This document shows, piece by piece, positions 1-5,872 of a stretch of 9,402 bases of DNA (within the stretch, counting starts at the first letter, position 1; the number at the start of each line of letters is the position of its first letter). This DNA is from Paludibacter sp. (GTDB lineage Bacteria > Bacteroidota > Bacteroidia > Bacteroidales > Paludibacteraceae). A program made the position numbers and the translations under genes. The stretch is taken from positions 1 to 9,402 of the forward strand of contig JAQWCZ010000060.1 in assembly GCA_028705705.1 (NCBI GenBank), read 5' to 3'. The notes beneath the pieces were generated by a model. It saw nothing but the letters and a program-made list of their open reading frames with translations. It ran no database searches and was not told where the DNA came from.

Positions 1-581
1 TCACCAGTAGCCATTTCAGCAATTTTTCCTTTATGTAGTACGGTACCACCAAAGAGCTGAACATCATAGTGAACCATATCCCATTTAATCATATTTCCGC
101 CGGCTAACCATTCATTTTTATAGATGGCTTTGTCACCCTGAATGGTTACAAAATCATATTTTACGGCCAATTCACGATCAAATTGGGTTGCTGAGACTGT
201 AATTCCTTGATTTTCAGAGAATCTACGGGCGGTATCCTTAACAACAGCAAATGCTTCCGGTAAAATTTCTTCCAGAATTTTTTCATTTTTTACAATGATA
301 TCTTTTTCAAGTTTATCAATTTCCGTGTAAATTTTTTCCCTCAGATTAATCTCTGTTGTTTCTATTGAGTTTTTCAGTTCCTGAATCCTGTTAACTTCGT
401 CAGCAATATAGTCCTGAATCCGTTGTTTTAAATTATTTGATAAATCTCTTAATTCATCATTTGATAATTTAATGACAGTTTCGTATGCTTTTTGGGTTTT
501 GATAACATAAGGTTCGATTTCTTTTAAGTCACGCTGAGCCTTATTACCAAAAATTTTTCTAAGAATATCGTTAAATCCCAT
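1..581 (-). CDS. secA: SecA preprotein translocase ATPase, N-terminal part (cut by window edge)
   Basis: This is the first 193 codons plus two bases of SecA, the cytoplasmic ATPase that drives unfolded preproteins through the SecYEG channel. It opens with [20 protein letters not shown] and contains the SecA signatures LPEAFAVV (about residues 107-114), HYDVQLFGG (171-179) and [11 protein letters not shown] (183-193). The window ends just before the GEGKT Walker A lysine, so the nucleotide-binding core and everything after it are missing. The Walker A region falls near residue 193, whereas in E. coli SecA it is near 104. The extra length lies in a charged, helix-like segment (about 55-103) and a second segment (about 125-170), which I associate with Bacteroidota SecA. 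The ATG at 581-579 is preceded by a good promoter and has no competing start. The gene lies downstream of aspS on the same strand, 256 bases away, and is probably transcribed separately. Confidence 0.95.
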   Translation of the reverse strand, partial: MGFNDILRKIFGNKAQRDLKEIEPYVIKTQKAYETVIKLSNDELRDLSNNLKQRIQDYIADEVNRIQELKNSIETTEINLREKIYTEIDKLEKDIIVKNEKILEEILPEAFAVVKDTARRFSENQGITVSATQFDRELAVKYDFVTIQGDKAIYKNEWLAGGNMIKWDMVHYDVQLFGGTVLHKGKIAEMATG

Positions 582-636
582 TGTAAGATAATGTGTGTAT
601 TTGTTTCTGTTTCAATAAAAAAATATTTTTGACTGA

Positions 637-665
637 CAAAGATACAATTTTTCTATGTTAATCAA
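637..665 (-). promoter_or_regulatory. Probable secA promoter (Bacteroidota sigma type)
   Basis: Read on the minus strand, a perfect -7 box TATCTTTG (644-637) follows a TTG at 665-663 with an 18-base spacer. This matches the TTG / TAnnTTTG pattern of the primary sigma factor in Bacteroidota. Transcription would start near 630, giving a leader of about 50 bases before the secA ATG. The -33 element lies inside the left arm of the inverted repeat at 658-729. Confidence 0.6.
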
Positions 666-729
666 TGATAAACTGCTTAAAGAAAGTCATAAAATGTAAG
701 AATTCAGGTAAGCTAAGATCATTGATTAA
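658..729. repeat. Perfect 12-bp inverted repeat with nested 5-bp repeat upstream of secA
   Basis: TTAATCAATGAT at 658-669 is the exact reverse complement of ATCATTGATTAA at 718-729. Inside the 48-base gap, GCTTA (675-679) pairs with TAAGC (709-713), so a stem of 12 pairs, a 5x4 internal loop and 5 more pairs can form. The left arm covers the -33 region of the secA promoter. It could be an operator, or an RNA hairpin in the aspS 3' untranslated region; no U-run follows it on the minus strand, so it is not a classical terminator. The rest of 582-837 is AT-rich spacer without a gene; a weak AT-only repeat (761-767 with 784-790) is the only other structure seen. Confidence 0.5.
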
Positions 730-837
730 AAATCAGAAGCATTTAATTCATATAATTTATATTATGTAAAATAGAAAATAGAAACATAATGAGAAATATG
801 AAAAGCCATATTCCCCATCAGTATTTTATAGAAATTA

Positions 838-2586
838 CTAAATTGTAATTGCAAGATTTAATTCGTCAAGCTGCGACTGATCAATTACAGATGGAGCATC
901 AATCATTACATCTCTACCAGCATTATTTTTCGGGAATGCAATGCAATCACGGATTGAATCCAAACCGGCAAATAATGATACAAAGCGATCTAAACCGAAA
1001 GCCAATCCACCATGTGGAGGCGCACCATATTTAAAAGCACTCATTAGAAAGCCAAATTGTGCTTCTGTTTTTTCAGGCGTAAAACCAAGTAATTCAAACA
1101 TGCGGTTTTGTAGCTTGCTATCATGAATACGAATCGATCCCCCACCCAACTCTACTCCGTTAACAACCATATCATAGGCATTAGCCCTGACTCGACCCGG
1201 TTCTGTGTCTAATAACTCGATATCTTCTGGTTTTGGCGATGTAAACGGGTGATGCATAGCATAATAGCGATTTGTTTCTTCGTCCCATTCAAACAAAGGG
1301 AAATCTATTACCCATAAAGGTTTGAAGGTATTTTTATTGCGAAGTCCCATCCTGGAACCCATATCGAGACGTAATTCGCCGAGTGCTTTCTGAGTTTTTG
1401 ATTTTTCTCCAGCTAAAATTAGGATTAAATCACCCGGTTCTGCTTTAAACATAGCAGCAATTGATTCTAATTCATCCGGAGTGTAGAATTTATCTATGGA
1501 TGATTTGAAAGAACCATCAGCATCGTATTTTATGTAAACCAAACCTTTAGCTCCAATCTGAGGACGTTTCACAAAGTCTGTCAACTCATCAAGCTGTTTT
1601 CGTGTATAGGTAGCACACCCTTTGGCACAAATACCACCCACATATATTGCATTTTCAAATACAACGAAATTCTTTCCTGAAACGGCCTCTTTTAATTCAA
1701 CAAACTGCATGTCAAAACGAATATCAGGTTTGTCTGAACCATAATATTTAATCGCATCTGCATAAGTCATTCTTGGAAAATCTTCTTGAAAATCAATGCC
1801 TTTGATAGCTTTAAACAGATGTTTTGTTAATCCTTCAAAGATTTTTAATACATCTTCTTGTTCTACAAACGACATTTCGCAATCGATTTGGGTAAATTCA
1901 GGCTGTCTGTCTGCTCGTAAATCTTCATCTCTAAAACATTTGGCAATTTGAAAATATCGGTCAAAACCGGAAACCATCAGCAATTGTTTAAATAATTGCG
2001 GGGACTGCGGCAAGGCATAAAACTGTCCGGGATTCATCCTGGACGGAACAACGAAATCCCTGGCTCCTTCAGGTGTAGAACCAATCAATATGGGCGTCTC
2101 TACTTCGAGAAAGTTTTGCTCATCCAGATACCTACGGGTTTCAATTGTCATTTTGTGACGCAAAATCAGGTTTTCTCTGACATTGCTTCTTCTCAAATCC
2201 AGGTAACGGTATTTCATGCGGATATCATCTCCTCCGTCTGTGTTTTCTTCGATGGTAAAAGGAGGTGTAATAGCTTCATTTAAAATAACCAGCTTATCAA
2301 CGAGAATTTCAATGTCACCAGTGTTAATATGAGCATTTTTACTACTACGTTCGGAAACAATACCGGTGACCTGAATAACAAATTCACGACCCAGTTTATT
2401 TGCTTTTTCGTTAAGTTCAGCATTAATCTCTTGATTGAATACAAGTTGGGTTACCCCATAACGATCTCGTATGTCAACGAAAGACATACCACCCATTTTT
2501 CGGGTTTTTTGTACCCATCCCGCCAATGTTACTTTTTCTCCGGAGTTCTTAATGCGGAGTTCACCACAATTTTTAGTTCTGTACAT
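838..2586 (-). CDS. aspS: Aspartyl-tRNA synthetase
   Basis: Cytoplasmic class II aminoacyl-tRNA synthetase that activates aspartate with ATP and charges tRNA-Asp. The 582 residues match the usual bacterial length (E. coli about 590). In order: an N-terminal OB-fold anticodon-binding domain (about 1-105, with [21 protein letters not shown]), the start of the catalytic core (RYLDLRR, 127-133), the aspartate-enzyme segment [10 protein letters not shown] (195-204), class II motif 2 [18 protein letters not shown] (218-235), a bacterial-type GAD insertion (about 285-410), [13 protein letters not shown] (477-489) and motif 3 [10 protein letters not shown] (526-535, with R534). All catalytic motifs look intact. 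The ATG at 2586 gives the expected N-terminus and the stop is TAG. It lies 60 bases downstream of rsmG on the same strand with its own -7 box in the gap. The sequence alone does not settle whether the enzyme also charges tRNA-Asn. Confidence 0.97.
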   Translation of the reverse strand: MYRTKNCGELRIKNSGEKVTLAGWVQKTRKMGGMSFVDIRDRYGVTQLVFNQEINAELNEKANKLGREFVIQVTGIVSERSSKNAHINTGDIEILVDKLVILNEAITPPFTIEENTDGGDDIRMKYRYLDLRRSNVRENLILRHKMTIETRRYLDEQNFLEVETPILIGSTPEGARDFVVPSRMNPGQFYALPQSPQLFKQLLMVSGFDRYFQIAKCFRDEDLRADRQPEFTQIDCEMSFVEQEDVLKIFEGLTKHLFKAIKGIDFQEDFPRMTYADAIKYYGSDKPDIRFDMQFVELKEAVSGKNFVVFENAIYVGGICAKGCATYTRKQLDELTDFVKRPQIGAKGLVYIKYDADGSFKSSIDKFYTPDELESIAAMFKAEPGDLILILAGEKSKTQKALGELRLDMGSRMGLRNKNTFKPLWVIDFPLFEWDEETNRYYAMHHPFTSPKPEDIELLDTEPGRVRANAYDMVVNGVELGGGSIRIHDSKLQNRMFELLGFTPEKTEAQFGFLMSAFKYGAPPHGGLAFGLDRFVSLFAGLDSIRDCIAFPKNNAGRDVMIDAPSVIDQSQLDELNLAITI

Positions 2587-2611
2587 GCAATATATAATTG
2601 ATAAATTGACA

Positions 2612-2619
2612 CAAAAGTA
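2612..2619 (-). promoter_or_regulatory. Probable aspS promoter -7 box
   Basis: TACTTTTG on the minus strand fits TAnnTTTG and lies 26 bases before the aspS ATG, giving a predicted leader of about 20 bases. The -33 region is poor: only TTTC at 2640-2637, with a 17-base spacer. The box and its flanks (2609-2623) match the rsmG box region (3300-3314) at 14 of 15 positions, which supports a functional element. Confidence 0.5.
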
Positions 2620-2646
2620 GTAATTTTTTATGACTTGAAATTAAAA

Positions 2647-3276
2647 TTATTTTCCTTGTATGGGAACGTACACTACTTTCTTGGTTTTAAAATAGTCCTC
2701 ATTGAAATAATCTCTTATATCATAGCTGCTTGCAATATTTCTATAGGGTAAAATTTCATGTTGCAACTCCCCTCCTTTCAGACAAATCAGTCCGTTAGGC
2801 AATGCATTCTTTTGTTCTTTGACAATGTTTTTTCTTATCAGTTTTATTAAATCATCCAATGGCATTACGGCACGACTTACAACAAAATCAAACTTATTTT
2901 TTTCCTCTTGTACCCTTATATGTTTTAAGGTAATGTTTTTCAAACCGATTGCCTGAGCAACCTCCTGTCCCACCCTGATTTTCTTTCCAATTGAATCAAT
3001 CAACGTGAACTCACATGCAGGAAAAAGGATAGCAAGCGGAATTCCGGGGAATCCACCACCCGTTCCTACATCAAGAATTTTTGTACCTGGTTTAAAAAGA
3101 ATAATTTGAGCAATGGCCAGTGAATGCAATACATGATGTAGGTACAAATTTTCTATATCCTTTCGTGAAATTACATTGATTTTGGCATTCCAATCTATGT
3201 AAAGATCATATAATGATTCAAATTGTTGTTTCTGTTCTCCGGTAATTTCCGGGTAATAATGGAGAATTTTTTTCAT
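2647..3276 (-). CDS. rsmG: 16S rRNA (guanine-527-N7)-methyltransferase RsmG (GidB)
   Basis: SAM-dependent methyltransferase that makes m7G527 in the 530 loop of 16S rRNA; in other bacteria its loss gives low-level streptomycin resistance. The 209 residues match the family (about 205-240). Visible features are the family segment NAKINVISRKD (30-40), followed by LHHVLHSL (46-53), the SAM-binding glycine loop ILDVGTGGGFPGIPLAIL (67-84), an acidic strand end LIDS (92-95), and SRAV (134-137) followed by the C-terminal GLICLKGGEL (162-171). It is a Rossmann-fold soluble protein without a membrane segment. The ATG at 3276 starts MKKILHYYPEI, and a -7 box lies 27 bases upstream. It sits between tRNA-Pro and aspS on the same strand, so its surroundings are all translation genes. 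Confidence 0.95.
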   Translation of the reverse strand: MKKILHYYPEITGEQKQQFESLYDLYIDWNAKINVISRKDIENLYLHHVLHSLAIAQIILFKPGTKILDVGTGGGFPGIPLAILFPACEFTLIDSIGKKIRVGQEVAQAIGLKNITLKHIRVQEEKNKFDFVVSRAVMPLDDLIKLIRKNIVKEQKNALPNGLICLKGGELQHEILPYRNIASSYDIRDYFNEDYFKTKKVVYVPIQGK

Positions 3277-3302
3277 TGTTGATTATTGAAAAAATTACAA
3301 CA

Positions 3303-3335
3303 CAAAAGTAATAAAATAAAAAACAGTCACCACAA
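3303..3335 (-). promoter_or_regulatory. Probable rsmG promoter
   Basis: On the minus strand a TACTTTTG -7 box (3310-3303) lies 27 bases from the rsmG ATG. A TTG at 3335-3333 gives a 22-base spacer, long but within the range reported for Bacteroidota. The -33 element falls in the loop of the tRNA-Pro terminator hairpin, so the terminator and promoter share DNA. Confidence 0.5.
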
Positions 3336-3359
3336 TTTAAGTAGTAACTGTTTTTTATT
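3315..3359 (-). terminator. Hairpin terminator after tRNA-Pro
   Basis: AATAAAAAACAGT (3315-3327) is the perfect reverse complement of ACTGTTTTTTATT (3347-3359), with a 19-base loop that can extend the stem by two pairs past a mismatch. On the minus strand the stem core ends in ACTGT followed by TTTTTTATTTTATT, as in an intrinsic terminator with its U-tract. It begins two bases after the tRNA-Pro 3' end. The A/T-symmetric stem could also act on plus-strand transcripts. Confidence 0.7.
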
Positions 3360-3360
3360 G

Positions 3361-3435
3361 TCGGGGTAGCGGGATTCGAACCCACGACCCCCTGCTCCCA
3401 AAGCAGGTGCGCTAACCGGACTGCGCTACACCCCG
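3361..3435 (-). tRNA. tRNA-Pro (anticodon TGG)
   Basis: The minus strand folds as a complete cloverleaf of 75 bases. The acceptor stem is CGGGGTG with TACCCCG (one G-U pair at the base), the D arm is GCGC/GCGC, the anticodon stem CCTGC/GCAGG encloses the loop TTTGGGA with anticodon TGG, and the T arm has the TTCGAAT loop. TGG reads CCA and, by wobble, other proline codons. The C1-G72 pair and A73 discriminator are the bacterial tRNA-Pro identity elements, and G37 follows the anticodon as expected. The 3' CCA is not encoded (CAA follows A73), so it must be added after transcription. The gene has its own promoter upstream and a hairpin terminator immediately downstream. Confidence 0.97.
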
Positions 3436-3456
3436 AAGTATCTTTCAAAACGGCTG

Positions 3457-3487
3457 CAAAGATAAAGATATTTTTTTATCTGGCAAA
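3457..3487 (-). promoter_or_regulatory. tRNA-Pro promoter
   Basis: On the minus strand TTTG (3487-3484), a 19-base spacer and TATCTTTG (3464-3457) give the best Bacteroidota promoter match in the window. The start would be near 3450, leaving a leader of about 14 bases to be removed by RNase P. It begins 13 bases after the lipoprotein stop codon. Confidence 0.75.
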
Positions 3488-3499
3488 TTAAATCTTTAA

Positions 3500-4531
3500 T
3501 TAATTTTCTCGAATACATCGTACGGCAAAACCACAATTTTTTGAACCACCATGTGAAATAAAACTAACACTACTTTCCCCTAAAAACATATACCAGGCAT
3601 TTTCATCGTTGTATTCGCTTGAACTCCACCAATATCCGTTAAAAAATAAATTTTTAAACGAGCTTGTTCCATCCCTGTATCCTCCCGGAACTAACGATAA
3701 TCCTGATGCATTATTTGAATTTAAACCATTTCCAACTGCACCTCTGGTTTTGCTGAAACTCCATATTGTTCGGGATGCTACTGATTTGGCAACTTTATTG
3801 TCAATCAAGCCGTTATTGTAGTTAAAACCATTTTGAATCAAATATTGTATTAAGATGGACCAGTCCTCTTTAGTTGGTAATCTCCATCCGATTGGAGCAA
3901 TATTACGACTATCCATTACGGCGTACCAGTTATATAGCCTCCCATACGTATTTAAATTGTTCATTTTGTTTTCATATACCCATTGTTTCCCATAGATATT
4001 TTCTTTTACATTTTCTTTTATGATATCACCATTTCTAAATGTTGTAGTCTTTAAATTTTCTGCCATCCAGGTCTGGTTGCCGATTGTAATTGTTTTATAT
4101 GTATTCCCTTCATGGTCGGAAACAGATTCATAAACCAAATCCGGATTAAAGTGTAAAATTGGTTTATACATCATCTCCTGACCATAAGCAGTTCCTATTC
4201 GATTTGTCGCATATGCACGAATATAATATGTTTTGGTTTCATCTAAATCAGTTATTGATGATTGATATGACCCAGTACCCCTTCCATCAACTGAATAATT
4301 ATCATTGATTGTTGGATTTGTGTTAGTACTCCAACACACACCTCTTCTTTTTATATTATAACCACCATCAGAACTTATATCTCCTCCGGTATTCACTGAA
4401 AATGGTCCCGGATTGATCAAATCTGAAGTCACTAACACGGGTAATAAATCTGGATTGTATTCCGGCTCACATGATACAAAAAAAAGGATAACAAGCTGCA
4501 GCATTATTATATGTACTGATGATTTTTTCAT
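3500..4531 (-). CDS. Putative lipoprotein: extracellular repeat domain plus FISUMP (Fib_succ_major) domain
   Basis: A predicted exported lipoprotein of 343 residues; its function is not known. The chosen ATG (4531) gives a compact signal peptide, MKKSSV followed by a hydrophobic stretch, ending in the lipobox FVSC with Cys21 as the lipidated residue. An ATG at 4561 and a GTG at 4570 are in frame upstream but would add a hydrophilic N-terminal extension. Residues about 30-118 form a fibronectin-like repeat of a type common in Bacteroidota surface proteins (RGVCWSTNTNPT, then TYYIRAYATNRIGTAYG). Residues about 139-343 match the FISUMP family: IGNQTWMAENLKT (150-162), RLYNWYAV (198-205), GWRLPTKEDW (215-224), GYWWSSSEY (299-307) and GFAVRCIREN at the end. 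It is the only gene here without a housekeeping role. Location at the outer membrane or cell surface is inferred. No convincing terminator follows it, and tRNA-Pro lies downstream. Confidence 0.85.
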   Translation of the reverse strand: MKKSSVHIIMLQLVILFFVSCEPEYNPDLLPVLVTSDLINPGPFSVNTGGDISSDGGYNIKRRGVCWSTNTNPTINDNYSVDGRGTGSYQSSITDLDETKTYYIRAYATNRIGTAYGQEMMYKPILHFNPDLVYESVSDHEGNTYKTITIGNQTWMAENLKTTTFRNGDIIKENVKENIYGKQWVYENKMNNLNTYGRLYNWYAVMDSRNIAPIGWRLPTKEDWSILIQYLIQNGFNYNNGLIDNKVAKSVASRTIWSFSKTRGAVGNGLNSNNASGLSLVPGGYRDGTSSFKNLFFNGYWWSSSEYNDENAWYMFLGESSVSFISHGGSKNCGFAVRCIREN

Positions 4532-4652
4532 GTAAATAATTGTTTTTTTTATATATTGCATGGAATTCACATGCGATGTTTATCATTAACCTGGTTGTAA
4601 GGTATTTACATGCTCGTTTCATAATTAATGATTGCATGCATAATTAAGAAAG

Positions 4653-4660
4653 CAAAAATA
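4653..4660 (-). promoter_or_regulatory. Possible lipoprotein promoter -7 box
   Basis: TATTTTTG on the minus strand fits TAnnTTTG and would give a leader of about 115 bases to the ATG at 4531. The nearest upstream TTG (4689-4687) is 26 bases away, too far for a normal spacer, so the match is weak in this AT-rich DNA. Confidence 0.3.
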
Positions 4661-4691
4661 AACATTTTATTTTGATAAAAACATGTCAAAA

Positions 4692-4777
4692 TATTTTATT
4701 CGGTTTCAACATTTCTTATGTATTTTATCCGTCAAAATGGGTGATTCAATTTAATTTTAAATAAAGCCGATAAAATA
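4692..4777. repeat. Three copies of a TATTTTATyCG-like motif upstream of fabD
   Basis: TATTTTATTCG (4692-4702) and TATTTTATCCG (4721-4731) are direct copies differing at one base. TATTTTATCGG occurs inverted at 4777-4767, so copies two and three form an inverted repeat of nine pairs with one further pair beyond a mismatch. The third copy ends one base before the fabD -7 box, where a repressor could bind. The low GC content raises the chance of coincidence. Confidence 0.4.
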
Positions 4778-4778
4778 T

Positions 4779-4786
4779 TATCTTTG
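4779..4786 (+). promoter_or_regulatory. Probable fabD promoter -7 box
   Basis: TATCTTTG is a perfect -7 box. The -33 position holds only a TTTT (4755-4758, 20-base spacer), so the upstream element is weak. Transcription would start near 4793 and produce a leader of about 90 bases. Confidence 0.6.
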
Positions 4787-4798
4787 CAACCTAAATTT

Positions 4799-4849
4799 AA
4801 TCTGTATTAAATTTCATTTAATTCAGATTTCGGATATAATATACAGATT
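4799..4849 (+). repeat. Inverted repeat in the fabD leader
   Basis: AATCTGTAT (4799-4807) pairs perfectly with ATACAGATT (4841-4849) across a 33-base loop. A smaller hairpin ATTAAAT / ATTTAAT (4806-4812 with 4816-4822, 3-base loop) shares two bases with the first arm. Both lie within the predicted fabD leader, between the -7 box and the ATG. A role in translation or stability is possible but not shown. Confidence 0.4.
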
Positions 4850-4881
4850 CAAAGTTTGTAATTTAAAAACAATATTAACGT

Positions 4882-5754
4882 ATGAAAGCTTATGTTTTTC
4901 CCGGTCAGGGAGCACAATTTGTAGGAATGGGTAAAGATTTGTACGATCAATCTGATTTAGCCCGCGAATATTTTGAAAAAGCAAATGAAATTCTTGGTTT
5001 TCGCATTACAGATCTGATGTTTGAAGGAAATCCCGAAGACCTGAAACAAACGAAAGTAACTCAACCTGCAATTTTCCTACATTCGGTTATTTCTGCCCTT
5101 GTTATGGGTGAAGATTTTAAACCTGATATGGTTGCCGGACATTCTCTGGGTGAATTCTCTGCTTTGGTTGCAGCAAAAGCATTATCGTTTGAAGATGGAC
5201 TGGTGCTGGTTTCAAAACGTGCTATGGCTATGCAGAAAGCCTGTGAAATAGAGGAATCTACAATGGCAGCAGTGCTTGGTTTGAGTGATGAGGCTGTTGA
5301 AGAAATTTGTGATTCCATTACAACTGAAGTGGTGGTTCCGGCAAATTATAACTGTCCGGGACAACTTGTTATTTCCGGTTCGGTAGCGGGTATTGATTTA
5401 GCTTGTGAAGCACTGAAAGAGAAAGGTGCCAAACGTGCAATGAAATTACCGGTTGGAGGTGCTTTTCATTCTCCATTGATGAAACCGGCCGGTGAGGAAT
5501 TGCAGGCTGCAATCAATGAAACTAGTATTTCAGAGCCAGTTTGCCCTGTGTATCAAAACGTTAATGCATATCCTCAAACCAATCCTGAATCCATAAAACA
5601 AAATTTGATTGCCCAATTGACTGCACCGGTAAGATGGACCCAAACAGTAAAAAATATGATTACTGATGGTGCAACTGAGTTTTATGAATTAGGCCCGGGC
5701 GACGTACTAAAAGGATTGGTAAAAAAAGTAAACCCCGATGTAACAGTAGGATAA
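4882..5754 (+). CDS. fabD: Malonyl-CoA:acyl-carrier-protein transacylase
   Basis: Cytoplasmic enzyme that moves the malonyl group from CoA to acyl carrier protein, supplying the extender unit for type II fatty-acid synthesis. The 290 residues fit a single-domain FabD (about 290-310). The N-terminus MKAYVFPGQGAQFVGMG carries the glutamine-containing oxyanion loop (FPGQGAQ, 6-12). The nucleophile elbow GHSLGE places Ser88, the substrate-carboxylate arginine is Arg113 in SKRAMAMQ, and the catalytic histidine is His196 in GAFHSPLM. The C-terminal ELGPGDVLKGLVKK (269-282) is also typical. No residue is missing. The ATG at 4882 is the natural start. The gene stands alone, without fabH, fabG, fabF or acpP beside it, and is followed by a strong hairpin terminator. 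Confidence 0.97.
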   Translation: MKAYVFPGQGAQFVGMGKDLYDQSDLAREYFEKANEILGFRITDLMFEGNPEDLKQTKVTQPAIFLHSVISALVMGEDFKPDMVAGHSLGEFSALVAAKALSFEDGLVLVSKRAMAMQKACEIEESTMAAVLGLSDEAVEEICDSITTEVVVPANYNCPGQLVISGSVAGIDLACEALKEKGAKRAMKLPVGGAFHSPLMKPAGEELQAAINETSISEPVCPVYQNVNAYPQTNPESIKQNLIAQLTAPVRWTQTVKNMITDGATEFYELGPGDVLKGLVKKVNPDVTVG

Positions 5755-5798
5755 TTTTACCAATTGCATGTTGATTTGATATTTTACACTATTTTTAT

Positions 5799-5840
5799 AA
5801 CCACTTTCAACTTTTCTTGTTGTAAGTGGTTTATTTTTAT
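5799..5840 (+). terminator. Rho-independent-type terminator after fabD
   Basis: AACCACTTTCAAC (5799-5811) pairs with GTTGTAAGTGGTT (5819-5831) with one mismatch and a 7-base loop, followed by the T-rich run TATTTTTAT. It begins 45 bases after the fabD stop and ends about 35 bases before the hemW start. Confidence 0.8.
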
Positions 5841-5872
5841 AAACACAAATCTAATTAATTAAATAAAAGATT

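Larger units (their letters stand above)
4571..4881. other. Divergent intergenic region between the lipoprotein gene and fabD
   Basis: This AT-rich stretch of about 310 bases has no open frame that looks coding on either strand. On the minus strand it carries a possible lipoprotein -7 box (4660-4653). On the plus strand it carries the fabD -7 box (4779-4786). It also holds three copies of an 11-bp motif (4692-4777), a repeated GTCAAAAT (4685-4692 and 4731-4738), a TGCATGCA palindrome near 4634 and an inverted repeat in the fabD leader (4799-4849). No RNA gene or known riboswitch was recognised. Confidence 0.6.

Noticed and set aside
849..2601. Several open frames on the plus strand opposite aspS
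   Set aside because: They lie antisense to a complete, well-conserved aspartyl-tRNA synthetase and their translations show no recognisable domain.
3218..3448. Open frame of 76 codons on the minus strand across tRNA-Pro
   Set aside because: It runs through the tRNA and its terminator and overlaps the start of rsmG in another frame; it is a by-product of the tRNA sequence.
3486..3501. AT-only hairpin AATTAAA/TTTAATT at the lipoprotein stop codon as a terminator
   Set aside because: The stem has no G-C pairs and no U-run follows on the minus strand; the tRNA-Pro promoter begins at once.
3609..3821. Plus-strand open frame opposite the lipoprotein gene
   Set aside because: Antisense to a gene with clear domains; no promoter or protein signature of its own.
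5061..5318. Minus-strand open frame inside fabD
   Set aside because: Antisense shadow of the region coding the FabD active-site serine; low-complexity serine and alanine-rich translation.
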